Source: Chitinophagaceae bacterium (GTDB taxonomy: Bacteria; Bacteroidota; Bacteroidia; Chitinophagales; Chitinophagaceae). From it: a DNA stretch of 64,000 nt. Positions within the stretch are counted from its first letter, which is position 1. Each line of letters begins with the position of its first letter. This document shows positions 27,323-37,600 of this stretch, piece by piece. The stretch spans positions 1 to 64,000 of the forward strand of contig JADJBP010000015.1 of assembly GCA_016703625.1 (NCBI GenBank), read 5' to 3'. The notes beneath the pieces were generated by a model. It saw only the letters and a list, made by a program, of their open reading frames with translations, was not told where the DNA came from and did not search any database. The translations under genes and the position numbers were made by a program.

Positions 27323-28375
27323 TCACCTGGGCCTGTAATCAAATACCAATACCGCATTTTCTTCCAGGCTGGCACTGGCAAATAATTCATACCTTTTTTC
27401 ACCGGCTGTTATAACAATAAGTGCCGTGTTTGGCGGGATGCTGCCGAGGTTTTCGGCAAATAAAATGATCTCATGCCGGGTTTGGTTTTCATCCAGTTCA
27501 AGATCGATATTGATGGCATTAACGGTAAGTAGTTTTTTGTTAACCAAAAGTTTGCCGTTGTAATATATACTAACGGTATCGCCATCTATTATTGCATTGT
27601 CATAAACTTTCAGGTTGATGGTTTTTACACCTACGGTAATACGGCTTTGTTCCTTGTTTTTTCGCTGGTCAAGCGTTTTTGAGATAACCATGCTGTCTTT
27701 TTTTATGACAACAGGGGGTATGATATCCTTTTTTGGCGGCGGGTCAGTTTTTACGGTTGCCGGTAAACTGTCTTTGGGTTTTTCAACCGGAATATTTTTT
27801 ACCACGGGCGGTAAACTGTCCTTTGGTTTTTTGGGTACCTTTTTAGCGATGGTATCAAATATTTTTTTATCCCTCGCAATACAGTCTTTCATCAGTTCAT
27901 GTATTTCATAGGGTTTATCGGATACTTTTTTTATGTAAACATATTGGGATGAGGCCCGTGCCTCCGGGTCATCTTCAAAAATATTAAAAGGGGCAAACAG
28001 GGAAGATAAAATGGAAGCCGCACCCGGTTTTTCTTCCAGGATCTCCTCTCCCCGGAATACCTTATAATTCAGGTTCATTTTCATCAGCGTATGGCTCCCT
28101 GAATTGTGGATAAAAAATTTACCGGTGATCACCAGTTTCATTTTCTTTTTATCAAAATAACCTTCAAAGAAAGCTTTACAAAAACTCCGCCGGTCTGCTT
28201 TTACATGGTCGTATGTATATCCACAGATCTTATCGCCGGTCTGGATGATATTCAACCGCAAAAACTGGTCGCCACCCAGGTCGCCTTCCCAGGTACCGGT
28301 AATATTTTGGGCGGGAAGGTTAAAACCGATCAATACCAGGGCAAGGAAAATAATATGTCGTTTTACAGTACGCAT
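27323..28375 (-). CDS. Hypothetical secreted two-domain protein with Pro/Lys linker
   Basis: The start at 28375 gives a signal peptide (MRTVKRHIIFLALVLIGFNLPAQ); 350 residues. The N-terminal domain begins ITGTWEGDLGGDQFLRLNI, a lipocalin-like opening seen in unnamed Bacteroidota proteins (about 23-165). A low-complexity linker of KPKDSLPPVVK-type repeats follows (about 185-245), then a beta domain (about 255-350) with VKVYDN-like LKVYDNAIIDGDTVSIYYNG. The last domain's 'D-x-DGD-x-V' motif also occurs in other secreted proteins of the group. No catalytic residues are evident. Confidence 0.8.
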   Translation of the reverse strand: MRTVKRHIIFLALVLIGFNLPAQNITGTWEGDLGGDQFLRLNIIQTGDKICGYTYDHVKADRRSFCKAFFEGYFDKKKMKLVITGKFFIHNSGSHTLMKMNLNYKVFRGEEILEEKPGAASILSSLFAPFNIFEDDPEARASSQYVYIKKVSDKPYEIHELMKDCIARDKKIFDTIAKKVPKKPKDSLPPVVKNIPVEKPKDSLPATVKTDPPPKKDIIPPVVIKKDSMVISKTLDQRKNKEQSRITVGVKTINLKVYDNAIIDGDTVSIYYNGKLLVNKKLLTVNAINIDLELDENQTRHEIILFAENLGSIPPNTALIVITAGEKRYELFASASLEENAVLVFDYRPR

Positions 28376-28463
28376 TGCGTAAATAAATGTACAGCAAAAA
28401 TTCAAAAAGAATTGTTATAAAATCTGTTAATTAACGGGGTAATTACAGGGTGGGCTGTATTTT

Positions 28464-28826
28464 CTATTCCTTTACCCGGGCAACCAGTTCTTTGATGATC
28501 CTGGTTAATTCTTTTTTGCGGGCCTTTACTTCTTTCATGGATTCAAAGTACATCATGCGCCTGTCTTTATAATCTCCTTCCAGGAATTCAGATTGTATGG
28601 AAACGATTGCCGGGTGGTGAAAGATCAGGTGAACATGCTGCCGGGCTTTAACATGTATGGTTGCGAGGTCATCTGTAAAAAAACTGGGGGCATTCCATTT
28701 TACCCTTTCCGAAATGTCAGGGTTGGATTTAATAATATCCCGAACAGCCTCTATTGCATCTTTTAAAGGATGATCGAGCTGCTTCATAAAAGCATTCACA
28801 TCAGCTGTTTTATTTTCAGGATTCAT
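28464..28826 (-). CDS. DUF1801 domain-containing protein
   Basis: The start at 28826 gives MNPENKTADVNAFMKQLDHPLKD; the frame is open to 28883. 120 residues of a single DUF1801 (YdhG-like) domain: AIEAVRDIIKSNPDISERVKWNAPSFF, then ATIHVKARQHVHLIFHHP and a C-terminal helix with KARKKELTRIIKELV. The fold is related to frataxin-like/iron-chaperone YdhG proteins, but no activity is established for this branch. Single gene unit. Confidence 0.85.
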   Translation of the reverse strand: MNPENKTADVNAFMKQLDHPLKDAIEAVRDIIKSNPDISERVKWNAPSFFTDDLATIHVKARQHVHLIFHHPAIVSIQSEFLEGDYKDRRMMYFESMKEVKARKKELTRIIKELVARVKE

Positions 28827-29191
28827 AATGATCACCCGGGCTAATAACAGGAAATTTACTGAAAAATCACATAAAAACAGCATATACCCGGGCCGGCAAT
28901 TTTTTAAAAAACGGTTTACCGGATATGGGCAGGCCGGTTTGCATCTGCATTTTTTTTCAGGGCAGCTTCATTTGTATTCCATTCATGAAATGTATTTGTT
29001 AAAAACCGTTTGTAAAAAAGATAGCGATTCAATATTTTAGATGCTGCGTAACCCGGCATGATCACAGCCAGTATATCAATTCAGGAGATTTTTAATAACT
29101 TGTAAGGCAGGGATTCATATATTGTCATTTTCCCGACATTGTAATTTGCATATTTGTCTTAAAATTGCACATAAAAATTACATCTATCTAT
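28827..29191. other. Intergenic region between divergent DUF1801 and DoxX-like genes
   Basis: 365 bases without a supported gene. Near 29150 the sequence CATATTTG, one base off the -7 consensus, lies about 40 bases before the DoxX-like start. Nothing else is recognisable; a 70-codon open frame at 28828-29040 has no similarity I know and lacks a plausible ribosome site. Confidence 0.4.
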
Positions 29192-29578
29192 ATGGTTAAA
29201 AATATTTTTACCTGGTTTTTGCGTATCATTGCGGCAGTCATATTATTACAGACATTATATTTTAAGTTTACTGCCAAACCGGAATCCGTTGAATTGTTTA
29301 CCCTGATCGGTATGGAACCCTGGGGAAGGATCGGTACCGGAATAGCTGAGTTGGTCGCTTCCGTTTTATTGTTGATCCCCCGCACTACCTTATTGGGTGC
29401 ATTCATGGGAACAGGGCTCATGTCGGGTGCAATTTATTTTCATCTTACAAAATTGGGTATTAACTTTGGCGGCGATGTAATTTTGTTTGCTTTTGCAGTA
29501 ATTACTTTTACCTGTTGTATTTTATTGATCATTATTTACAGAAAAAATATACCACAACTTTTAAAATTAAAATTTTGA
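29192..29578 (+). CDS. DoxX-like small membrane protein
   Basis: ATG at 29192 (MVKNIFTWFLRIIAAVILLQ) starts the first of four membrane helices; 128 residues. The pattern LYFKFTAKPESVELFTLIGMEPWGRIGTGIAELVASVLLLIP in segments, then GTGLMSGAIYFHLTKLGI, is that of DoxX/DoxD-related proteins. These are often redox- or sulfur-linked inner-membrane subunits, but the branch is uncharacterised. First gene of a tight five-gene unit; its TGA overlaps the TTG start of the next gene. Confidence 0.82.
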   Translation: MVKNIFTWFLRIIAAVILLQTLYFKFTAKPESVELFTLIGMEPWGRIGTGIAELVASVLLLIPRTTLLGAFMGTGLMSGAIYFHLTKLGINFGGDVILFAFAVITFTCCILLIIIYRKNIPQLLKLKF

Positions 29579-30072
29579 CCAGTGTTTTTAATAAATCGGC
29601 AGCGGCATTGAACAGTTTGACTGAAGTATTGATGCAATTACCCGGCAATGATACCTATGCAGCGCCTTGTACTGCATTAAGCAATGCAACCATTGGCCAG
29701 CACAGCAGGCATATTATTGAACTGTACCAATGCCTGCTTGAAGGATATGCTGACGGATCAGTCAATTATGATGAACGCAAACGCAACAGTCTTTACGAAA
29801 ATGATAAAACAGCAGCCGTTAACACGATAAAGGAAATTCAGCAAAAACTGGAACAGCCCGATAAAGTGCTTACCATAGTTTGCCGGGATGATAACGGTGC
29901 TGCATACATTCAGTCAAATTATTACCGCGAGATCTTATACAACCTGGAGCATTGTATCCATCACCAGGCACTGATCAAAGTGGCCCTGCTTTCCATTAAG
30001 GATTTCCCGGTTGCTGAAGGTTTTGGTGTGGCCCCCTCAACCTTACAATACAGGCAGCAATGTGCACAGTAA
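29575..30072 (+). CDS. DinB-like four-helix protein
   Basis: The best start is TTG at 29575, overlapping the previous stop (TTGA); it gives TSVFNKSAAALNSLTEVL as the first helix. 165 residues. ATIGQHSRHIIELYQCL and EHCIHHQALIKVAL supply the three His positions that bind a divalent metal in DinB/YfiT proteins. Members act as metal-dependent thiol transferases or remain unknown. It overlaps the NRDE gene by 13 bases, so the two are translationally coupled. Confidence 0.8.
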   Translation: MTSVFNKSAAALNSLTEVLMQLPGNDTYAAPCTALSNATIGQHSRHIIELYQCLLEGYADGSVNYDERKRNSLYENDKTAAVNTIKEIQQKLEQPDKVLTIVCRDDNGAAYIQSNYYREILYNLEHCIHHQALIKVALLSIKDFPVAEGFGVAPSTLQYRQQCAQ

Positions 30073-30788
30073 GTTTTGTTAGTACCCGGGATTCCGTTAT
30101 TATCACTTCAAACCGGGATGAACATATTCAGCGTAAAAATGCTGCTGCACCTGCATTGCATGAGGTGCAGCAAAAAAAGATCATATTTCCCAAAGATGCA
30201 AAAGCAGGCGGAACCTGGTTTGCTGCAGCAGATAACGGAACGGTTGCCGTGTTATTGAACGGGGCTTTTGTAAAACATATTGCCAGTCCGCCATACCGCA
30301 GGAGCAGGGGACTTATTGTACTGGATATTATTGAGAACAGTGACCCGTTTTTATTTTTTACCGGCAAACTTGACCTGGAAAAAATTGAACCTTTTACACT
30401 GGTTCTTTATCAATCAGGGATTTTACACGAGCTGAGGTGGGATGGACAGCATAAATTTGAACGGTCGCTGAACGCTGCCGGTAATTATATCTGGTCTTCT
30501 GCAACTTTATATACAGATGATGTGATCGGCAGGCGGAAAAATTTATTTGAACGGTTCATAGATACCGGAGAAAATATCACGGCACCCCAGGTGCACCGGT
30601 TTCATACCAGCAACGATGGAGACAATGAGAACGGTTTTGTGATAAACAGGCAAACGGGTATGAAAACTTTCAGCATCACCCAGGCGGTTGTAAAACCGGC
30701 AACTATTGATTTTATACACACAGACCTGCTGCAGCAACAGCAATTTGAAAGAACCATGCCAATACATCAAGCCACAATACAACAATAA
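30060..30788 (+). CDS. NRDE (TANGO2-like) family protein
   Basis: 242 residues starting MCTVSFVSTRDSVIITSNRDEH, the diagnostic NRDE motif with Cys2 at the mature N-terminus, followed by KAGGTWFAAADNGTVAVLLNG. TANGO2-type proteins have been linked to lipid and haem handling and have an Ntn-hydrolase-like N-terminus. The bacterial role is not fixed. Sits between the DinB-like and ATP-grasp genes, overlapping the first and abutting the second, so it belongs to the same transcript. Confidence 0.87.
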   Translation: MCTVSFVSTRDSVIITSNRDEHIQRKNAAAPALHEVQQKKIIFPKDAKAGGTWFAAADNGTVAVLLNGAFVKHIASPPYRRSRGLIVLDIIENSDPFLFFTGKLDLEKIEPFTLVLYQSGILHELRWDGQHKFERSLNAAGNYIWSSATLYTDDVIGRRKNLFERFIDTGENITAPQVHRFHTSNDGDNENGFVINRQTGMKTFSITQAVVKPATIDFIHTDLLQQQQFERTMPIHQATIQQ

Positions 30789-31832
30789 GTGAAGAAATTT
30801 AAACTGTTCGTACATAAACTTACACATTGGGAATACTGGCCTTTTGATATTGTATATATCCCCATGTATTTTGTCTGGTTTTACCATGCAGCCAGGGCAG
30901 GGTCTTTTTTCTTTTTTAATGCAGCCAATCCCCGTATAAAAAATGCAGGGTTCCTGATGGAATCCAAGAAAGAGATCTACGACATCATACCTGGTCAGTT
31001 CATACCCCAAACATTATTTTTTAAGCACGGAACAGATGGTTCAGCCATTGCGGAAGCTGTTATTGCTTCGGGTATTTCTTTCCCCTGTATTGCCAAGCCC
31101 GATATTGGCGGTAAGGGCAGGGGCGTAGAAAAAATTGAACAACTGCAGGATATTGTTAAGTATGCGTCAAAAATAAAAATGGATTTCCTGGTGCAGGAAT
31201 TTATTCCCTATCCCGAAGAAGTTGGCATATTTTATTGCCGGATACCTGGAAAAACAGCAGGTTTTATTTCCGGCATAGTAGCCAAGGAATTTTTGATCGT
31301 AAAAGGCGATGGGGTATCAACTTTAACCCAGCTTATCGAAAAAGATCCGCGTTATCATTTTCAGTTTAGCGCACTGGAAAAGATCTATGGCGAAGGGTTG
31401 AATGCGGTTTTGGCAAAGGACGAAATAAAGAATTTGGTGCCATACGGAAATCATGCAAGGGGTGCCAAGTTTATTGATGTGAGCCATTGGGCTGATGAAG
31501 CATTTACCAATACCTTCGACAGCATTTGTAAACAGATACCTGAATTTTATTTTGGCCGCCTGGATATTATGTACAGTAATCTTGAAGACCTCAAAGCTGG
31601 AAAAAATTTCTCGATCATAGAACTTAACGGTGCCGGCAGCGAGCCCACACATATTTATGATCCCGGCCATTCGCTGTTTTTTGCCTGGAAGGAAATTGCC
31701 CGGCATTTTCACCTGTTGTGTACCATAAGTATTAAAAACAGAAAGCGCGGGTTCAGGTATCTAACCGTTAAGGAAGGCATGCAGATGTTTAAGGAGAATA
31801 ATGCTGTTGTAAAAAACCTGAAACAGTTTTAA
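30789..31832 (+). CDS. ATP-grasp protein, D-alanine-D-alanine ligase-like
   Basis: GTG start directly after the previous stop; 347 residues. The central ATP-grasp fold shows FPCIAKPDIGGKGRGVEKIE (nucleotide-binding Lys and Gly-rich loop), DFLVQEFIPYPEEVGIFYCR, and the metal site FGRLDIMYS with IIELNGAGSEPTHIYDP. An N-terminal hydrophobic stretch (VYIPMYFVWFYHAARAGSFFFF) suggests membrane association, unlike Ddl. It probably joins a carboxylate to an amine using ATP; the substrate is unknown. Such proteins are often labelled Ddl in this phylum, but the canonical Ddl N-domain is absent. Confidence 0.8.
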   Translation: MKKFKLFVHKLTHWEYWPFDIVYIPMYFVWFYHAARAGSFFFFNAANPRIKNAGFLMESKKEIYDIIPGQFIPQTLFFKHGTDGSAIAEAVIASGISFPCIAKPDIGGKGRGVEKIEQLQDIVKYASKIKMDFLVQEFIPYPEEVGIFYCRIPGKTAGFISGIVAKEFLIVKGDGVSTLTQLIEKDPRYHFQFSALEKIYGEGLNAVLAKDEIKNLVPYGNHARGAKFIDVSHWADEAFTNTFDSICKQIPEFYFGRLDIMYSNLEDLKAGKNFSIIELNGAGSEPTHIYDPGHSLFFAWKEIARHFHLLCTISIKNRKRGFRYLTVKEGMQMFKENNAVVKNLKQF

Positions 31833-31848
31833 ACGGCTTTAAAAACAG

Positions 31849-32715
31849 ATGAATACAGGAACCAATAAGAAACTGAAACGGGGATTGCTGTTTTTTACAG
31901 CATGCTGGATCATTTTTGCCCAAAGCTGCATGAAATTCAGGATCAGCGACAGCAAAGCAAAAGCAGAATTTGATAAGCTGGGTTTATCCATCAGTTTTCA
32001 TTACACAACTGTTGATGATATTACCTTGCATTATACAAAATCAGGGTCTGATACAAATCCTACTTTATTTTTTGTACACGGTTCCCCGGGAAGCTGGGAT
32101 GCATTTAAAATGTATATGAAGGATACCATACTCTTACAGCATTTCAGGATCATTTAAATCGACAGGCCTGGATTTGGTTACAGCGATTTTGTAAGGGCCC
32201 GTAATTTAGCGGAACAGGCAAAAATGATCAATGCCATCAATGAAAAAGAGGATAATAAAAAACCGGTGCATCTTATCGGCCACAGCATTGGCGCACCCGT
32301 CATTGTTCAGATGGCCCAGGATCAGCCAAACAGGTTTGCTTCGCTTACCCTGTTATCAGGTTCTATATCACCGGCACATGAGCCGAAAGAATACTGGCGG
32401 TATCTTTTTATGCATACTCCATTAAGCCTGTTGATGCCTGGCGCTTTCCGCCCATCAAACAACGAGATCATTTATTTTAAGAAAGAATTATACCGGATCG
32501 ACAGCGGGTATGAAAAATTGACATTACCGGTTACTTTTATTCATGGTGAAGCCGATAAATGGGTACCGGTAAAAAATGTGGATTACGGTAAAAATAAACT
32601 GGTCAATAACCCCGCTGTGCAGGTGCAGATCATACCCGGTGCCGGTCACTTTATTCCCTGGGAAAACTATGATATTATACAATCACATTTGCTATCCCTG
32701 GCAATTCCCGATTAA
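31849..32715 (+). pseudogene. Alpha/beta hydrolase interrupted by one in-frame stop
   Basis: A lipoprotein-like start (FFTACWIIFAQSCMKF) leads into an alpha/beta-hydrolase fold: oxyanion region FFVHGSPGSWDAF, nucleophile elbow LIGHSIGAP, acid in FIHGEADKWVP and catalytic His in GAGHFIPWE. All catalytic residues are present. TAA at 32155-32157 interrupts the frame where relatives have a codon before IDRPGFGYS; there is no frameshift, so this is one base change or a real nonsense mutation. Last gene of the 29192-32715 unit. Confidence 0.82.
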
Positions 32716-32774
32716 AAAAATCAACACAAACAGGTGGGTCCTTTTAAATAAAGGAAATATACGTATGTAATTCA

Positions 32775-32799
32775 CGTAAATACACTAATGGTATTTACG
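32775..32799. promoter_or_regulatory. 9-bp inverted repeat upstream of orphan LuxR regulator
   Basis: CGTAAATAC and GTATTTACG are exact reverse complements separated by seven bases; further TACGTA-like words lie just before (32759-32776). It is 128 bases before the start of the regulator. Two-fold symmetry and spacing fit a dimer-binding site of a LuxR/NarL-type protein; this is inference. Confidence 0.5.
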
Positions 32800-32927
32800 A
32801 TGTAGTGCCTGCAGTGCCACGCATTTCAAATTAAAGCTGAATTGCCGTTTATTCTGTCGAAAATATTCTACCTTCATATTACGTACAGGTTAAATTTATA
32901 ATTACAAGAAAAATCGTTATACCGAAA

Positions 32928-33554
32928 ATGAAAAAATTCCTGCTAGTTGATGATCACATGGTTGTACGTTCGGGTATAAAAATACTTTTATCAGATATTT
33001 ATAATCCTTCAGAAATTCATGAAGCCATGAATGGAGAAACGGCGATTGCCAAACTGAAGGAATCGAAATATGACCTGATCATGCTTGATATACAGATGCC
33101 AAATACGGATACACTCGGGCTGATGGAATACATTCATATCACCTACCCGGATGCCAAAGTGCTGATGTTTTCGATGAGTGCCGAAAATATTTATGCCAAG
33201 CGTTTCATGAAAGCAGGAGCTTACGGGTTTATATCAAAGGAATCACCGCTGGAAGAAATAACCCGTGCGATCAATGCCATACTCAATGGTAAAAAATACA
33301 TCAGCGAATCATTGGCCGAAAAACTGGCCGAAGATTCTTTTTCGGGAAAGTCGGCCAACCCGTTCAACGAACTCTCGCCCAGGGAATTTGAAATTGTAAC
33401 ATTACTGCTTGAGGGTAAAACGGTAACAGATATCTCCCATGCATTGAATATTCAAACGTCTACAGTTGGTACACACAAGGCCCGGTTATTCGAAAAACTG
33501 GGTGTTGCCAATATCCTGGAATTAAAGGAAATGGCCACTACGTATAACCTTTAA
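32928..33554 (+). CDS. LuxR/NarL-type response regulator (orphan)
   Basis: 208 residues. Receiver domain with VDDH, phospho-Asp in DLIMLDIQMPNTDTLGLM and Lys in GFISKESPLEE, then a LuxR HTH (LSPREFEIVTLLLEGKTVTDISHALN, TSTVGTHKARLFEKLG). No kinase gene lies beside it. Such stand-alone regulators with this domain layout are common in Chitinophagaceae. The inverted repeat at 32775 may be its own operator. Confidence 0.92.
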   Translation: MKKFLLVDDHMVVRSGIKILLSDIYNPSEIHEAMNGETAIAKLKESKYDLIMLDIQMPNTDTLGLMEYIHITYPDAKVLMFSMSAENIYAKRFMKAGAYGFISKESPLEEITRAINAILNGKKYISESLAEKLAEDSFSGKSANPFNELSPREFEIVTLLLEGKTVTDISHALNIQTSTVGTHKARLFEKLGVANILELKEMATTYNL

Positions 33555-33572
33555 ATACCGCAGCTTTTACGG

Positions 33573-34603
33573 TTAATAGAAACCGGGGCACCTCACTTTA
33601 TCAGCCGATGAATTATAATTATTGCGGAATGCTTTATAGGAAAGCGTTACTTCATAGGCTCCCCTGAACTGGGATGCGGTTTTCAGTTTACTGATATTTA
33701 CATCATAATTGATACCGATCCCGAATTGGTTATAGTCCAGTTTGATCACCGGCATGGTGCATCATTCCAGCGGTAAAACAATCCTGCTGAAAAAGCGATC
33801 TTTTGGTTTTCTTCCGCTTCAATAAAATCGTGGCTCAGTAACAACCCGCCCTGCACCTGCCGGGCACCTCCCTGCATAAAATAATCGGCATAAACGGTCA
33901 GTTTATTTACAGCACTGATCGGTTTGGATAAGCCTGCATTGACCACGTATTTGGGATTCAGTACAATATCATATTCTTTTTGAAAGGCTACCTTTGGTTT
34001 TGTAAAATGAAATAAACCCACAGCTACATAATAACGGGTATCAGCACCCGCAATACTGCTGAAGTTTAATCCAACGGCAGCATCCCAGTACGTGGTACCG
34101 GTAGTGGTAAAAACCTGTTTGGTTGGATTTGACGGGCTGTAGGATCCATTAACGAACTGGTCATCAAAACTCAGCTGCGAAGGATCAAAACGCTGCATCA
34201 CCGGGCCACCCATTACAGCTGCAGACAAGTAAGTGTCTTTTTCTGAATCCAGTGATTTATGAAAATTGAACACGGGCAAAACCTGTGTGCGCCTGAGCCT
34301 TGAATCACCCGCAATGTCATTGGTAACCTGGAACCCGAAAGTGAAAAAATCATTTGTGTTCCTGTTCATGGGTTTTTTGTACTCTACGCCAAGTCCCATT
34401 GTGCGGTACGGCACGGTAACGCTTTGCCACTGGCTTCGGAATGCCGCCGTTACCCGTACATCACCATTGAATATTCCGGCGAGGGCAGGGTTTCTTAATA
34501 AAGGCAATTCATAGAATTGCGAAAAATTGATATCCTGGCTTTTTGCAAAATGTGCAACAAGTAAAAGAAAAATTACCAGCCCGGTTTTTAAAAGTTTTTT
34601 CAT
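33573..34603 (-). pseudogene. PorP/SprF-family type IX secretion membrane protein, one late frameshift
   Basis: Signal peptide (ends VAHFAKSQ), then the PorP/SprF opening DINFSQFYELPLLRNPALAGIFNGDVRV and barrel strands such as YYVAVGLFHFTKP and KLTVYADYFMQGG. The frame shifts near 33750 and continues PVIKLDYNQFGIGINYDVN to the end at 33573. These outer-membrane proteins help attach or move substrates carrying the CHU_C C-terminus; here it follows the giant adhesin by nine bases, the usual pairing. Corrected length about 340 residues, normal for the family. Confidence 0.88.
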
Positions 34604-34612
34604 AAGGATAAA

Positions 34613-37600
34613 TTATTTTAATAAGGTGCTGTTCCCTTTGTATGTATAGATCACTGAATTGTCGCAGATCACTTCCGCGGTATACACAAATACATCCGGG
34701 GTTGCCGGAATTCCCCTAACCCTTCCATCCCAGCCGTATTTTGTATCATTGGGATTAAAATTGGTCTTTTCAAAAACGAGTTCACCCCAGCGGTTGAAAA
34801 TGCGGAATGTTTTTACAAAGATCCCTTTACCCCTAACCATCAGTATATCAGTCAAACCATCACCATCAGGGGTAAACGCATTGGGTATGAAAACCTGGGC
34901 ACTTTTACAGAATACAAATAAAGAAATAACATCTGTACTGGTACATCCGTAATTATTGGTTACGGTCAGCATATAGGTTGCATTGTCCTTTGCAGTGGTA
35001 ACCGGCGAAGGGCAATTGGTACAACTGAGCCCGGTAGCCGGCGTCCATGACCAGTTAACGATCGGTCCGTTTTGTATCACCGGGTTAAATGTGATGATGG
35101 TACCGGTTGATACCGTATGATCGGGGCCAAGATCGAGAACGGGTTTTTGCCCTACAGCGATTTTTATATAACCGGTATCCGTAAAACAATTGTGCCCGTC
35201 ATATCCAACAACCCGGTAATTGGTTGTTACGGTTGGGGTTGCTGTTGGTGCTGCAATATCCGTTCTGTTTAATCCGTGTGCGGGCGACCATATATAACTA
35301 TTTGCACCGCTGGCGTTCAGGTCAACAGATTCACCGATACATATGGTATCATTTGGTGAAACCAGCATTTGAAACGGCCTGATGATATTCAGCAAAACGG
35401 TATCAAAGGCAATACAGCCAAATGCACTTTCTCCCCTTACAATATAACGCATCGAATCAACCGGCGTGGAAACTGGATTTGGGCAGTTTGTACAGCTCAA
35501 CCCGGTTGCCGGGCTCCAGATATATTGCGAGGTACCTGATGCAGTTAACTGCACTGAATTTCCAAGGCATACCTTGGTATCGATACCGGCATTCACCAAA
35601 GGAGTAGGGTGTACCGTTATGGTAAATGTTTTTGCTGCCCCGGTACAAAGGCTGGTAGCCGGTGTAACAGTAATGGTTGCTGTTATTGGCGTATTACCCG
35701 TATTTACTCCGGCAAATGCAGGAATATTGCCAATACCTGATGCTGCCAGGCCGATCGCTGTGTTACTGTTGGTCCAGCTGTAAACCACATTATTCATGGC
35801 ACCGCTGAAAGCTATTGCATCAGTTGTTGCACCGTTACACAATGATTGGTTTGGCGGTTGCAATACATTGGGTGTTGGGTTTACGGTTATGGTAAACCAT
35901 TTTTCCGGACTTGTACATCCAAATGCTACCGGTGTTACCCGGATCGTTGCAACAGAAACTGAATAATCGTTACTGTAAGAAGTAAAGGGAGCAATATTTC
36001 CTGAACCCGATGCCGGCAAACCGATAATAGTTGCCGTATTTGTCCAGTTGTAAACGGTTCCGTTTACTGAGCCGCTGAAAATGACGGCATTGGTTGTTGC
36101 TTCACTGCATAATACCTGGTCCGGCGTTTGTGCCACATCGGGAGTTGGGTTCACTGTTATGGTAAATGTTTGTACAGCACCTGTACAACCCATTGCAGAA
36201 GGGGTAACAGATATGGTTGCTGTTACCGGGGCATTGGTTGTATTGATTGCCGTAAAAGCAGGAATATTTCCGTTGCCACCTGCTGCCAGCCCGATGGATG
36301 TATTATTATTTGTCCAGTTGAAGTTGGTACCGCTTACTGAACCGTTAAATACGATCGCATTGGTTGTAGCCCCGTTGCACAAATTCTGGTTTGCCGGTTG
36401 AATGACATCTGGTGTTGGATTTATAGTAATGGTAAATGTTTGAGGTAATCCTGCACAACCGGAAGCTGTTGGTGTAACGGTAATGGTTGCTGTTACAGCT
36501 ACATTGGTTGTATTGATCGCCGTAAAAGCAGGAACATTTCCATTACCGCCGGCCGCCAGCCCGATGGAAGTATTATTGTTTGTCCAGTTAAATATGGTAC
36601 CGCTAACCGACCCGGTAAAAATGACCGCATTGGTTGTTGCGCCATTGCAGATTATTTGGTTTGCCGGTTGAACAACATCCGGTGTTGGGTTTACGGTAAT
36701 GGTAAATATTTGTGCTGTTCCAGCACAGCCTGCTGCAGAAGGGGTAACCGTTACCGTTGCTGTTACCGGACCATTCCTTGTATTAACAGCTGTAAAAGCA
36801 GGGATGTTTCCGTTACCCGCTGCTGCCAGCCCGATGGATGTATTGTTATTTGACCAGATGTATATTGTATTGCTTACAGAACCGGAAAAGGCGATCGCAT
36901 TGGTTGCAGCACCGTTACACAAAGTTTGGTTTACAGGTTGAACTACGCTGGGTGTTGGATTCACCGTGATGGTAAATGTTTGAGGTGTGCCATTACAGCC
37001 GGATGCAGCCGGTGTTACGGTGATGGTTGCTGTTACCGGAACATTGCCTGTATTCACTGCAGTAAAGGCTGGTATATTGCCGTTACCATTTGCGCCAAGT
37101 CCGATCGTTGTATTGTTATTTACCCAGTAGTAAGCAGCATTGCTTACCGAACCGGTAAATGTAACCAGGTTGGTTGTTGCACCGTTACACAAGGTTTGGT
37201 TTGCCGGTTGAGCCACATTGGGTGTTGGGTTTACCGTGATGGTAAATGTTTCCGGTGTACCCGGGCAACCTGATGCAGTTGGTGTTACTGTTATGGATGC
37301 AGTTACCTGTGCATTGCCGTTATTTATTGCAGTAAAGGAAGGGATATTTCCATTGCCGTTTGCTGCCAGACCGATTGATGGATTATTATTTACCCAGTTG
37401 TATGAAGTACTGCCGATAGCACCGGTAAATGTAATGGCATTGGTTGCAGCCCCGTTACATAAAATTTGGTTTGCCGGCTGAACTACATTGGGTGTTGGGT
37501 TTACCCTGATGGTAAATGACCGGGGTATACCCGTACATCCGGCTGCAACAGGTGTAACCGTAATGGTTGCAGTTACCGGGGCATTGGTTGTATTGATCGC

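Noticed and set aside
28828..29040. 70-codon open frame in the DUF1801-DoxX gap
   Set aside because: No recognisable similarity, no credible ribosome site and atypical composition with Lys/Phe-rich stretches.
30789..31832. Annotation as D-alanine-D-alanine ligase
   Set aside because: The ATP-grasp core is present but the Ddl N-terminal domain and substrate-binding signatures are not, and a hydrophobic N-terminus is added; only the general fold is supported.
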